Position numbers and translations under genes: made by a program | Part shown: positions 7,687 through 16,234 of the stretch, in pieces | Layout: every line of letters begins with the position of its first letter | Position numbering within the stretch: position 1 is the stretch's first letter | Assembly: GCA_963843755.1 (NCBI GenBank) | Contig: CAWJLS010000005.1 | Span: 186,001-250,000, forward strand | Direction of reading: 5' to 3' | DNA: 64,000 bases | Origin: CAWJLS01 sp963843755 | GTDB lineage: Bacteria; Acidobacteriota; Thermoanaerobaculia; Multivoradales; DATKCC01 | The notes under the pieces: model-generated | Databases searched by the model: none | What the model saw: the letters and a program-made list of their open reading frames with translations, nothing else | What the model was told of the DNA's origin: nothing

Positions 7687-9048
7687 ATGGCCCCCTCGCC
7701 GCGGTGGACGCCGCCTCCGGCCTGCGCCGAAGAGCTGATCGAGCAGGTGATCGACGCGCGCCGTAAGACCTTCGAGCTGGTGGCAGACCTCTCCGACCGC
7801 GATCTGCTCGGTCCCCAACTGGGGATCGTCAACCCGCTGCTGTGGGAGATCGGGCACGTCGGCTGGTTCCAGGAGAAGCTCGTCCTGCGCATCCTCGGCG
7901 GCCGGCCGCCGGTGCGCGGCGACGGCGACGCCCTGTGGGACTCGATCGCCATTCCCCACGATCACCGGTGGGACCTGGCCCTGCCGCCGCGGGACGAGAC
8001 CGTCGCCTACCTGGAGACCGTGCGCGACCGGGTGGTCGACCGCCTCGACGCGGCCCGCGGGCGCGGCCTGACGACCGCCGAGCGGGAGCTGGTCATGCTC
8101 TCGGTCGCCCACGAGGACATGCACACGGAGGCGTTCACCTACACCCGCCAGACCCACGGCTGGCCGGCCCCGTCGCTGGCGGTGCAGGCGACAGCCGGGG
8201 ACGCCGGGCCCCTGCCCGGAGACGTGGCGGTCCCGGGAGGCACCTACCTCCTCGGAGCGCCGCGCGAGTACCCGTTCACCCTCGACAACGAGCAGTGGGA
8301 GTACCCGGTGGAGCTGGCCCCGTTCCGCATCGCCCGGGCGCCGGTGACCCAGGCGGAGCTCGCGGCCTTCACCGACGACGGCGGCTACCGGCGGCGCGAG
8401 CTGTGGAGCGACGCGGGCTGGCGCTGGCGCGAGGAGACCGGGGCCGAGCATCCGGTCTACTGGCGCCGCGCCGCCGGCACGGCGCGGGAAGGCGAGGGCT
8501 GGGAGCGCCGGGTGTTCGACCGCTGGGGACCGCTCGAACCGCACCGGCCGGCGCTCCACGTGAGCTGGTTCGAGGCCGAGGCGTGGTGCCGCTGGGCGGG
8601 GCGGCGCCTGCCGAGCGAGGCGGAGTGGGAGGCGGCGGCGACCGGCGCGCCTCCCAAGGCCTACCTGCCCTGGGGCGGCGGGTGGGGCGGGCCGTCTGCG
8701 CGCGGCGAGAGCGGTGGGGAGGGGGCGCGGGCCAACGTCGACTGGGGTGGCCTCGCGGCGGGCGGCGCGGTGGACGTGGCCGCCCTGCCCGCGGGCGACG
8801 CACCCTCGGGCTGCCGGCAGATGATCGGCAACGTCTGGGAGTGGACCGCCAGCGACTTCCGGCCCTACCCGGGGTTCTCGCCCGGCCCCTACCGGGAGTA
8901 CTCGGAGCCCTGGTTCAGCGGCCACAAAGTGCTGCGCGGCGGCTGCTGGGCGACCCGCGGCCGGCTGCTCCGCTCCACCTGGCGCAACTACTACACCCCG
9001 GACCGGTGCGACGTCTGGTCGGGGTTCCGAACCTGCGCGGTCGGCTGA
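7687..9048 (+). CDS. EgtB/SenA-like non-heme iron enzyme (DinB_2 + FGE-sulfatase)
   Basis: A 453-residue two-domain protein. The N-terminal DinB-like four-helix domain carries the iron-binding histidines of the EgtB family: His57 in WEIGHVGWF, and His142 and His146 in AHEDMHTE. The C-terminal formylglycine-generating-enzyme-like domain runs from PGGTYLLGAPRE to SGFRTCAVG, with APVTQAELAAF, RLPSEAEWEAAA, GNVWEWTASDF and VLRGGCWATRG. EgtB joins histidine betaine to a cysteine donor as a sulfoxide; SenA is the selenium counterpart. No egtD, senB or senC lies nearby, so the substrate is open. It diverges from the response regulator across 56 bases. Confidence 0.8.
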   Translation: MAPSPRWTPPPACAEELIEQVIDARRKTFELVADLSDRDLLGPQLGIVNPLLWEIGHVGWFQEKLVLRILGGRPPVRGDGDALWDSIAIPHDHRWDLALPPRDETVAYLETVRDRVVDRLDAARGRGLTTAERELVMLSVAHEDMHTEAFTYTRQTHGWPAPSLAVQATAGDAGPLPGDVAVPGGTYLLGAPREYPFTLDNEQWEYPVELAPFRIARAPVTQAELAAFTDDGGYRRRELWSDAGWRWREETGAEHPVYWRRAAGTAREGEGWERRVFDRWGPLEPHRPALHVSWFEAEAWCRWAGRRLPSEAEWEAAATGAPPKAYLPWGGGWGGPSARGESGGEGARANVDWGGLAAGGAVDVAALPAGDAPSGCRQMIGNVWEWTASDFRPYPGFSPGPYREYSEPWFSGHKVLRGGCWATRGRLLRSTWRNYYTPDRCDVWSGFRTCAVG

Positions 9049-9065
9049 TCGCTCCCCATCCCCTC

Positions 9066-10082
9066 TCAGCGGCCGGCGGCGGGCTCGGCGGGCGGCGTCG
9101 CCACGTCCCGGTACTCGAAGCTGTGGTCGACCTTCGACCACGCCTTGCCGTCCACCTCGACGTAGGGGTAGACGAAGAAGTTGAGCGGCTCTCCGTCCTG
9201 CTTCGGGGAGAGCACCAGGTCCCGGCCGCGGCTGAGCTCGACCCGGTTCTCATCGTGGGCGCCGAAGAAGTACTGCCGCTTGTCCGGGTGCTTCTTGGCC
9301 TCGGACGCGTCCACCGGCACCCAGCCGTACCCACGCAGGTAGAACGACGCCCAGCAGTGGTAGCCGCCGATCTCGCCGTGGCCCCGGTCCGGCGGGATGG
9401 GGAAGCCGATGGAGAAGCGGGCCGGGATGCCGACCGCCCGGTTCAGGCCGGTGAACAGGGCGTGGAAGTCGGTGCAGTTGCCACGCTTGATGTCACACGC
9501 CCAGTAGATGTCGCCGCGGCCCCAGCCCTCGCCGCTCTTGTCGTAGCTCATGGTGTCGACCACGTAGTCGTAGATCGACCGCGCCTCGGAGAGCTCCGTC
9601 TTCTTGCCGTCGGTGACCTCCTTGGCGAGCTTGGCGATCCGCCCGTCGATCGGCACCAGCCGGTCCGGCTCGAGCCAGCGCTTGATGCCGTCGGGGAGCG
9701 CGGCGTTCGGATCCCCGGGCGGCAGGTCCTTGGCGAGCTCCTCCGTGCGCTGGACCCGCGCCTCCATCACGATCGGAATCGTGCCGGCCTTCGGGTGGTC
9801 GGCCTCGAGATAGAGGATCGAGTTGCCGTACTCGGGCTCGGTCTCGATCCGCACCGGGTAGGGCGCGTCGACCGAGGTCACCTCCACCTTCTGTGCCGGC
9901 GTGTCGTGGGGGTACGGGATCCAGATGCGGACCCGGCCGGCGCCTTCGGGCACCTGAACCGTCGCCCGGTAGGTGAAGTCGAAGCTGCGTTCGGCCGGCT
10001 TCGCGGTGTCGGCGGCCGCCGCCGAGGCGAGCAGGATCAGCATCAGCGCGAGAGGGGCGAAGAGGGCGTTCCAGCGTCGCAT
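9066..10082 (-). CDS. Exported transglutaminase-like cysteine protease
   Basis: A 338-residue protein; ATG 10082 is chosen for its AAGGAG and signal peptide (LALMLILLASAAAADTA). An N-terminal beta domain (about 30-140) precedes a transglutaminase core with a full triad: Cys in GNCTDFHALF, His in GGYHCWASFY and Asp in WVPVDASEAK. Such enzymes hydrolyse or cross-link amide bonds in the periplasm; the substrate is unknown. The small exported protein at 10208 is encoded 125 bases upstream on the same strand. Confidence 0.85.
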   Translation of the reverse strand: MRRWNALFAPLALMLILLASAAAADTAKPAERSFDFTYRATVQVPEGAGRVRIWIPYPHDTPAQKVEVTSVDAPYPVRIETEPEYGNSILYLEADHPKAGTIPIVMEARVQRTEELAKDLPPGDPNAALPDGIKRWLEPDRLVPIDGRIAKLAKEVTDGKKTELSEARSIYDYVVDTMSYDKSGEGWGRGDIYWACDIKRGNCTDFHALFTGLNRAVGIPARFSIGFPIPPDRGHGEIGGYHCWASFYLRGYGWVPVDASEAKKHPDKRQYFFGAHDENRVELSRGRDLVLSPKQDGEPLNFFVYPYVEVDGKAWSKVDHSFEYRDVATPPAEPAAGR

Positions 10083-10207
10083 CGTGTTCTCCTTGGAGAG
10101 GCGTACGGACATTGTTCGGGTGCGGACTTCCCGTGAATGGGCCTTCTCGTCGCGGCTCGCGCCGCGGACGATCCGGGACCGGAGCCCCGTCGGTGGGCCG
10201 CTCCCGC

Positions 10208-10723
10208 TCAGCCGCGTGGGGGCTTGTTCGGGTGCTTTGAGTCCTCGCCTGCCGGCTTGGTCTTCCAGGTGCCGTCCTCTTCGTACCAGGTGTAGCGGGG
10301 CTCGCCGTTCACCTTGTGGATCGAGAACTTCTGGAACGCGAGGTCGTTGGCCTGGGTGCCCTTCATGAAGAAGTCGACGTCGTAGGTGGTGCCGTCCGGG
10401 GCGTCGAAGTCGACGCAAGCGAAGTAGGTGTCCGGAGCGGTGCGGGCCAGGCGCTCCTTGTGGACCTTCTCGAGCTTGAGCTGGAGGGCCTGGCCGGTCT
10501 CCGGGTCCTGGAGCGGGTAGGCACCGTCGTGGTCCTGCGCCACCTTGTTGACGTGGGCGCGGATAGCGTGGGCGAGGGCGTCCTTGGTGATCGGCGGAGG
10601 CATCTTCTCAGCCTGCTCTGTGGGGTGCTCGGGGTGCTCCTGGGCGACGGCCGGGGCGGCTACGACGGCCAGGGCGCAGAGCAGGGTGACGAACAAGATC
10701 GGAACGCGTCGGTCGATTCGCAT
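10208..10723 (-). CDS. Small exported protein of unknown function
   Basis: 171 residues. ATG 10723 follows GGAGGAGAGA and gives a signal peptide ending in APAVAQEHPEHP. The mature part begins with a Met/His/Glu-rich segment, then a compact domain with HDGAYPLQDPETGQAL and DTYFACVDFDAPDGTTYDVDFF, suggesting an alpha/beta fold with one Cys. No family recognised. A promoter with a perfect TATAAT lies upstream. Confidence 0.7.
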   Translation of the reverse strand: MRIDRRVPILFVTLLCALAVVAAPAVAQEHPEHPTEQAEKMPPPITKDALAHAIRAHVNKVAQDHDGAYPLQDPETGQALQLKLEKVHKERLARTAPDTYFACVDFDAPDGTTYDVDFFMKGTQANDLAFQKFSIHKVNGEPRYTWYEEDGTWKTKPAGEDSKHPNKPPRG

Positions 10724-10853
10724 GATCTCTCCTCCACTCCTCAGGTATGGGTTGCGTCGGCACCGAGCCCGCGGTCGGACCGGATCGACGGCTCGCTGCG
10801 GGGTGGGGCCGGGCGTGACGCGTCGGTGGACAGGGGCCGGCAACGGCCTTCGG

Positions 10854-10859
10854 ATTATA
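10854..10859 (-). promoter_or_regulatory. -10 box TATAAT for the gene at 10208-10723
   Basis: On the minus strand the sequence reads CGCTATAATCC, a perfect -10. A weak -35-like GTGATC lies 16 bases upstream. The predicted leader is about 125 bases. Confidence 0.55.
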
Positions 10860-10935
10860 GCGCTCGATCTCCTTTGATCACGCGTCCTCTGCCAGGCGCC
10901 GGCCGTCTCCCTGGAGCCGGGTCGTGGGGAGGGGA

Positions 10936-11937
10936 CTACAGACGCCGGAGCACCGGCGCGCCGACGCCCAGCAGATCGCGGACCTCGGCCATGGTCTTCG
11001 ACGCGATGGCGCCGGCCCGCTCGGCCCCGTCCTCGAGGATCTCCCGGATCTCGTCGTCCGCGAGGGCGGCGCGGCGCTCCCGGATCGGGCCGAGGGTCTC
11101 CTCCAGGTGATCGCGCAGCCCCTTCTTGAGGTCGCCGTACATCGGCTCGCCCGAGCGGTAGCGCGCCAGGTACTCCTCGACCACCTCCTCGGGGGCGGTC
11201 AGCTTGAGCAGGCCGAAGAGGTTCGCCACGCCCGGGCTCATCTCTTCGCCCTCCGCGTCGCCGCCGACGTCGGTCACCGCCGAGCGGAGCTTCTTCCAGG
11301 CCGCCTTCGGATCCTCGGTGATCCCCAGGTAGTGGGCCGGGCCGAGGCTCTTCGACATCTTCTTGGTCGGGTCGGCGAGCGACATGATCCGGCTGCCCGG
11401 GGTGAGGAACGGCTCGACCTCGGGGAAGTACTCGCGGTCGACCACGTTGTTGAACCGGCGGCCGATCCGGCGGGTCAGCTCCAGGTGCTGGATCTGGTCT
11501 TCGCCGACCGGCACGCGGGAGGCCTTGTAGAGCAGGATGTCCGCCGCCTGGAGCACCGGGTAGGTGAACAGCGCGCCGCTGACGAAGTCCGACTGCTCCG
11601 ACTTCTCCTTGAACTGGGTCATGCGGGTCAGGTCGCCGTAGGAGACGACGCAGTTGAACACCCAGGCGAGCTCGGTGTGCTCGGGGACGTGGGACTGGAC
11701 GAACAGGATCGAGCGCTTCGGGTCGATGCCGCAGGCGATGAGATCCCCCGCCAGGTCGAGGGAGCGCCGCGGCAGCTCCTTGGGCTCGATCGCCTGGGTG
11801 ATGGCGTGGTAGTCGACGATGCAGTAGATGCAGTCGTGCTCGTCCTGGAGCCGGACCCAGTTCTGGATGGCGCCGAAGTAGTTGCCGATGTGGATCTGGG
11901 CGGACGGCTGAATGCCGGAGAAGACACGGTGGCTCAT
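10936..11937 (-). CDS. trpS: Tryptophanyl-tRNA synthetase
   Basis: A 333-residue class I synthetase that charges tRNA-Trp. It has the HIGH-type motif in QIHIGNYFGAI, the conserved tryptophan-pocket segment DYHAIT, a GEDQIQHLELTR loop and the KMSKS motif in DPTKKMSKSLG. Length and motif order match bacterial TrpS. No leader peptide or T-box was seen upstream. The only other tryptophan gene in the window is the dioxygenase at 59714. Confidence 0.95.
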   Translation of the reverse strand: MSHRVFSGIQPSAQIHIGNYFGAIQNWVRLQDEHDCIYCIVDYHAITQAIEPKELPRRSLDLAGDLIACGIDPKRSILFVQSHVPEHTELAWVFNCVVSYGDLTRMTQFKEKSEQSDFVSGALFTYPVLQAADILLYKASRVPVGEDQIQHLELTRRIGRRFNNVVDREYFPEVEPFLTPGSRIMSLADPTKKMSKSLGPAHYLGITEDPKAAWKKLRSAVTDVGGDAEGEEMSPGVANLFGLLKLTAPEEVVEEYLARYRSGEPMYGDLKKGLRDHLEETLGPIRERRAALADDEIREILEDGAERAGAIASKTMAEVRDLLGVGAPVLRRL

Positions 11938-12083
11938 TGCGGTCTACCTCGGTCGTCGAAGGGTCGTCGAGTGAGCGGATTGGCGGGCATGGTGCAGTCG
12001 TGCATGGAAGGCTGCGAGCGGCTCGGGGCGGAAGCGTATCGCACGGCGAACCGCGTGGGCATTCGATCCCGCTTCGCCAGCTC

Positions 12084-12857
12084 CTAGCCGCGCACCAGCA
12101 GGAGGATCGCGAAGACCACCACCGCCACCGTCACCACCGTGCGGACCCAGCGGTGCCCCTTGAGCACCGTCAGGTGGACCCCGATCTGGCCGCCCAGCAA
12201 GTTGCCGGCGGCGAGCACCAGCCCTGGCAGCCACTCGACCTTCCCCTGCCAGGCGAAGATGCCCAGGGACAGGGTGGTGAACAGCAGGATGATCAGCACC
12301 TTGAGCGCGTTGCCGCGGACCAGGTCCAGCCCGGCGAGCCCGAGGACGGCAAGGATGAAGAAGCCGACCCCGGCCTGGACGAACCCGCCGTAGACCCCGA
12401 CGGCGAAGCATCCCAGGGCGAGCGCCGCGGCCCGCCGCCCGGCGGGGCGGGGCAGCCCCTCGTCGCCGGCCTCCACGCGGTCACCCCCGCGCCGGTCGCC
12501 GGTGAACAGCGTCCAGAGCGTGACGGCGATCATCACGAAGGCGAGCACCTTGCGGAAGGTGTCATCGGAGATCAGCAGGGCGAGCCAGGTGCCGCCAAGG
12601 GCCCCCACCGCGGCGGGCACGGCGGTGAGCGTCGTCCAGCGCCAGTCGAGCTTTCGGTGGTGGTGGAAGCCCCACACCGCGCCGACGTTCTGGATCAGGA
12701 TGCCGACCCGGTTGGTGGCGTTGGCGACGGTCGCCGGCAGGCCGGTGAAGATCAGCACCGGCAGGGTCAGGAACGACCCGCCGCCGGCGATCACGTTGAG
12801 GACGCCGGCGACCAGGCCGGCGGCGAACAGGGCGGAGGCTGTGGTCCAGGTGAGCAT
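12084..12857 (-). CDS. TSUP (TauE/SafE) family anion transporter
   Basis: A 257-residue membrane protein with about eight hydrophobic segments. It opens with the family hallmark GVLNVIAGGGSFLTLPVLIF and repeats the half-motif at YGGFVQAGVGFFILAVLGL, as in sulfite/organosulfonate exporters of the TSUP family. Start ATG 12857 gives a normal family length; the open frame continues upstream to 14078 without homology. Substrate unknown. Confidence 0.85.
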   Translation of the reverse strand: MLTWTTASALFAAGLVAGVLNVIAGGGSFLTLPVLIFTGLPATVANATNRVGILIQNVGAVWGFHHHRKLDWRWTTLTAVPAAVGALGGTWLALLISDDTFRKVLAFVMIAVTLWTLFTGDRRGGDRVEAGDEGLPRPAGRRAAALALGCFAVGVYGGFVQAGVGFFILAVLGLAGLDLVRGNALKVLIILLFTTLSLGIFAWQGKVEWLPGLVLAAGNLLGGQIGVHLTVLKGHRWVRTVVTVAVVVFAILLLVRG

Positions 12858-13127
12858 GGGGTCTGAGTCGACCGGAGCCTCTCTCCCACCATGGGCGGCA
12901 CCGGTTGGTGGAAGGGTAGCGCCGCACTCCCGTTGGAAACAATCCGTCCCAGGAGGTTCCCCATGGCTCGCCGGATTCCGTTTGTGCCGACCTTGCCTGC
13001 CTGAGCCGCCCAGTCCGGCGTCCCAGTTCTTTAGCCCGGCAGCACTTCTTTTATTGAGGGAAATCGACTGAAAAAGAGGGGGTGGTCTGCGAAGCCCTGC
13101 GCCATCCCTCCAACCACGGAGGAGCTG

Positions 13128-13577
13128 ATGAGACCCAAACGGATGATCCTCGTGCTCGTGGCGATCGCCGCCGTCGCCGTCGCACCCACTCTCGTCAAGG
13201 CGTCCGCCGACGGGGAGCCCGCCGTCCACCAGACGTCCGACCTCGCCGCGGCCTCCGCAGCGCCTGCCCAAAAGCCGGTTCCGGCCGACATCGGGCCGCA
13301 ACCGAGCGGCTGCCACGTCACGCGGAGCTGCGCCTATCCGCCGCCCTCGTCGATCTCCTGCGGGAGCCTGTTTCGTCATGGTTGCTCCCAGGGCTCCGAC
13401 GGCTACGGCTGGGTCGAGTGCGACGGTGTGCGCACGTACTGCAGCGGACCGAGCTGTGGCGGCACCGGGTCGCCGTGCGTCAAGGAGAGCGATTGTGCCG
13501 CCCCCGGCGTCTGTACCTGCGGCCAGGGCGTCTGCTCCAACAACGCCTGCGTCTGCCCGGCGGATCCGATCCAGTAG
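13128..13577 (+). CDS. Exported cysteine-rich protein A
   Basis: 149 residues. ATG follows GGAGGAGCTG. The N terminus (MILVLVAIAAVAVAPTLVKA) is a signal peptide or anchor, followed by an Ala/Pro-rich linker. The C-terminal 90 residues hold 14 cysteines, including RSCAY, GYGWVECDGV, GVCTCGQGVC and NACVC at the very end. The GW-x-x-C segment recurs in the protein at 24815-25141. This looks like a disulfide-stabilised secreted domain. No known family can be assigned. The upstream 270 bases are AT-richer than neighbouring genes, but no clear promoter was found. Confidence 0.7.
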   Translation: MRPKRMILVLVAIAAVAVAPTLVKASADGEPAVHQTSDLAAASAAPAQKPVPADIGPQPSGCHVTRSCAYPPPSSISCGSLFRHGCSQGSDGYGWVECDGVRTYCSGPSCGGTGSPCVKESDCAAPGVCTCGQGVCSNNACVCPADPIQ

Positions 13578-13587
13578 CGCTCGATCG

Positions 13588-14159
13588 GAGGTGCCCGGCC
13601 TCCGGGTCAGCCCGAAGTACTTCGACCTGCTCGGGGTCGAACCCGCCCTCGGAACCGCTTTCGCCCCGGAGGCCCGGCTTCCGGGGCGCCCGCCCGTCGC
13701 GATCCTGAGCCACCGCCTCTGGCAGAGCCGGTTCGGCGGCGATCCCGGGGTCGTCGGTCGGACGGTCCGGCTCGGGCAGGGGCCGGCCACCGTCGTCGGC
13801 CTCCTCGGAGTCGAGGGGGCCTGGTGGGCGGTGCGCGAGCTGGCCGGCGGGATGCTGTCCGACGCGATCCCGCGGACCGCCGGCGCCACGGTCGACGGCC
13901 CGGTGCTCGCCTTCGCCCTGGGGCTGGCGGCGCTGACCACCCTGCTCGTCGGAGTGCTGCCGGTGATCCGCGCCGTCCCGGGGGTCTCCGCGGCGGCCGC
14001 CATGAGCCGGGCGCCGATGACGCCGGGGGACGTCGGCCTCGGCTTCGCGCTCGAAGGGCGGGAGATGCCGCCCGGCATGCGCTCGGTGAGCGTCCGCCTG
14101 GCTGCCGGCGCGCCGGGCCGGCCAGGTGGAGCCGACCGAGGTCCTCGAGGCGGAGTAGA
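13588..14159 (+). pseudogene. Decayed ADOP/MacB-type ABC permease fragment
   Basis: Eleven bases after protein A, an open stretch encodes pieces of an acidobacterial duplicated orphan permease. The periplasmic-core segment VSPKYFDLLGVEPALGTAF continues through VAILSHRLWQSRFGGDPGVV and VGRTVRLGQGPATVVG. It then jumps to a transmembrane segment, LAFALGLAALTTLLVGVLP, that normally lies hundreds of residues later. There is no start codon context, the N-terminal half is missing, and the tail becomes a nonsense Arg/Gly sequence. An internal deletion of a roughly 800-residue gene is inferred. Confidence 0.7.
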
Positions 14160-14162
14160 GGG

Positions 14163-15437
14163 TCAGGGGCCGGGGTCAGGGGCCGGCGCCCGATCCAGCT
14201 CCCGCAGCCGCCGCTCGAGAAAGCGTCGCTCGGTCCCCTGCTCGGTGAGCTCGAGCGCCCGCTCGTAGGCGGCCCGCGCCTCGGCGGTCCGTCCCAGCCG
14301 CCGGCAGAGGTCGGCACGCACCGCGTGGGAGAGGCGATAGTCGTCGAGCACGCCGCGGTCGAGCAGGTCGTCGACCAGGGAGAGGCCGGCCGCGGGGCCG
14401 TCGCGCATGGCGACGGCGGCGGCCCGGTTGAGCTCGACCACGGGAGACGGCTCGAGGCGCAGCAGCACGTCGTAGAGGCCGACGATCTGCACCCAGTCGG
14501 TCTCCGCCGGGGTCGTGGCCTCGGCGTGGACGGCGGCGATCGCCGCCTGGAGAGAGTAGGGCCCGACCCGGCGCGCGCCGAGGGCGCGCTCGACCAGGGA
14601 GAGCCCTTCGGCGATCATCGACCGGTTCCAGAGCCCGCGGTCCTGGTCGTCGAGCAGCACCAGCTCGCCGTCCGGTCCGGTGCGGGCGAGGCGTCGCGAC
14701 TCCTGGATCAGCATCAGCGCCAACAGGCCGACCGCCTCCGGCTCGTCGAGCAGGTCGACCAGCAGCCGGCCGAGCCGGATCGCCTCGCCGGAGAGGTCCG
14801 CCCGGGTGAGCTCCGGCCCCGACGACGCGGAGTAGCCCTCGTTGAACACCAGGTAGATCACGCGCAGCACCGCGTCGAGCCGCTCCGGCAGGTCGGCGGG
14901 GTCGGGGACCTGGTAGGGGATCCGGCGCTTGCGGATGCGGGCTTTGGCGCGGACGATGCGCTGGGCGAGCGTCGGCGCCGGCACCAGGAAGGCGCGGGCG
15001 ATCTCCTCGGTGGTCAGGCCGCAGACCGAGCGCAGCGTCAGGGCGATCCGGGCGTCGGCCGCGAGCTCCGGGTGGCAGCAGGTGAAGATCAACCGGAGCT
15101 GGTCGTCGTGGATGGTCTCTCCGTCCCACACCTCCGCCTCCTCGGCTGTGGCCGCCTCCGGCAGGCGGTCCGTGTCCAGGGGGTCGAACCGGGCGTTGCG
15201 CCGCAGGCGGTCGATCGCCCGAAACCGTCCGGCGCTGATCAGCCAGGACGTCGGGTTTCCGGGCACCCCGTCCCGCGGCCAGCTCTCGAGCGCCGCGCGG
15301 AAGGCGTCGTGGAGCGCCTCCTCGGCGAGGTCGAAGTCGCCCAGCAGGCGGATCAGCGTCGCCAGGACGCGCCGGGACTCGGCGCGGTAGACCGCGTCGA
15401 TCACCTGCTGCACGTCCTGGGGGAAGCCTTCGGTCAT
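14163..15437 (-). CDS. ECF42-type sigma factor with C-terminal TPR-like extension
   Basis: 424 residues. Region 2 (VYRAESRRVLATLIRLLGDFDLAEEALHDAF) and region 4 (LRSVCGLTTEEIARAFLVPAPTLAQRIVRAKARIR) occupy the first half. A long helical C-terminal extension with YNEGY-like VFNEGYSASSG and AYERALELTEQGTERRFLERRL is the hallmark of ECF42 factors. Its ATG overlaps the stop of the DGPF-domain gene (ATGA), the classic ECF42-DGPF pairing. These sigmas lack an anti-sigma; the extension is known to be needed for activity. Confidence 0.9.
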   Translation of the reverse strand: MTEGFPQDVQQVIDAVYRAESRRVLATLIRLLGDFDLAEEALHDAFRAALESWPRDGVPGNPTSWLISAGRFRAIDRLRRNARFDPLDTDRLPEAATAEEAEVWDGETIHDDQLRLIFTCCHPELAADARIALTLRSVCGLTTEEIARAFLVPAPTLAQRIVRAKARIRKRRIPYQVPDPADLPERLDAVLRVIYLVFNEGYSASSGPELTRADLSGEAIRLGRLLVDLLDEPEAVGLLALMLIQESRRLARTGPDGELVLLDDQDRGLWNRSMIAEGLSLVERALGARRVGPYSLQAAIAAVHAEATTPAETDWVQIVGLYDVLLRLEPSPVVELNRAAAVAMRDGPAAGLSLVDDLLDRGVLDDYRLSHAVRADLCRRLGRTAEARAAYERALELTEQGTERRFLERRLRELDRAPAPDPGP

Positions 15438-15844
15438 GCCCCGGGCGTCTCCGATCCCAGCGTGGTGCCGCCGGCGGCTGGCTCGAAGTGCTCGATCGGC
15501 CGCACCTCGATCGCCCAGCCCAGGTTCTCGCCCAGGTGGGCTGCCGGGTGCTTGGAGGCGACGCGGATGGCGTCGTTGAGGTCGCGCGCTTCGATCAGGA
15601 AGAAGCCGCCGATCTGCTCCTTGGTCTCGGTGAACGGTCCGTCGGTGATCGTGATCTCGCCGCCGCTGGGGTGGAGGATCGAGGCGGCGTCCGGCGGGCC
15701 GAGCGACGCCTGGGCCAATACCTGGCCGGTCGATCGCAGCGCCTCGTCGTGGCGGCGGCAGGAGGCGCCGAGGGCCTCGAGCTCGCCGGCCGCGAGGGCG
15801 TCGAAGGCGATCTCGTCGTAGTACGCCAGACAGAGGTAGTTCAT
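15434..15844 (-). CDS. YCII/DGPF-domain protein, ECF42 partner
   Basis: 136 residues of the YCII-related DGPF family: it carries TDGPFTETKEQIGGFFLIEA and ends with AIEVRPIEHFE. ATG 15844 is preceded by GGAAGG. The function is unknown biochemically, but the family is the conserved target and neighbour of ECF42 sigmas. It is translationally coupled to the sigma gene and lies behind a matching ECF42-type promoter. Confidence 0.9.
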   Translation of the reverse strand: MNYLCLAYYDEIAFDALAAGELEALGASCRRHDEALRSTGQVLAQASLGPPDAASILHPSGGEITITDGPFTETKEQIGGFFLIEARDLNDAIRVASKHPAAHLGENLGWAIEVRPIEHFEPAAGGTTLGSETPGA

Positions 15845-15938
15845 TGCACCTTCCTCGTGGTCGTTGGGCCCCTGTCGAGGGGCGTCTCGCGGGGCGCCGC
15901 AGGCTCGAGCCGGCCGGCGATTCCGCACTCTAACCCCT

Positions 15939-15966
15939 GGTCGAACGGGCGGCCGGGATTTCGACA
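15939..15966 (-). promoter_or_regulatory. ECF42-type promoter of the DGPF/ECF42 operon
   Basis: On the minus strand TGTCGA (15966-15961), a 17-base spacer and CGACC (15943-15939) match the published ECF42 target pattern as I recall it (TGTCGA at -35 and a CGA-containing -10). It lies about 95 bases before ATG 15844. This implies that the sigma factor drives its own operon. Confidence 0.6.
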
Positions 15967-16092
15967 CAGTGCGGGACGTGGCCGTGCGCCGGACGGCGTA
16001 GCGATCGCCGGCCATAGAAGTTACGAGGGTGCGGAAACGCCGTCGCGGCGGGCTCTTCGTCGACGCGTCCAGGGAGGGGAAGAGAGGCTCTT

Positions 16093-16105
16093 CATAGGGC
16101 CTATG
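16093..16105. promoter_or_regulatory. Inverted repeat, candidate activator site
   Basis: CATAGG-G-CCTATG is a perfect 6+6 inverted repeat about 115 bases upstream of the sigma-54 promoter, the usual distance for an enhancer-binding protein. An AT-richer stretch lies between (16144-16182). The binding protein is unknown. Confidence 0.35.
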
Positions 16106-16218
16106 GGAGGGGCGGAGGTGGCACGGGTGGGGCTCGAGATCGCGTCAAGTCCTTCAAGTCTCTGTCATCAAATGAGTTAAATCCACTCGGCGGGGCTCTC
16201 GGTCGGCCGGTCCCGGTG

Positions 16219-16234
16219 TGGCACGGGCGTTGCG
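16219..16234 (+). promoter_or_regulatory. Sigma-54 (-24/-12) promoter
   Basis: TGGCACGGGCGTTGCG matches the sigma-54 consensus TGGCACG-N4-TTGC exactly. A weaker copy, TGGCACGGGTGGGGCT, lies at about 16118-16133. Transcription would begin near 16245 and leave a leader of about 145 bases before GTG 16390. Confidence 0.7.

Noticed and set aside
12858..14078. Long open frame on the minus strand extending the TSUP transporter by about 400 residues
   Set aside because: The extension is Arg/Pro/Gly-rich without homology and lies opposite the Cys-rich protein and the permease remnant. The TSUP family length is met from ATG 12857.
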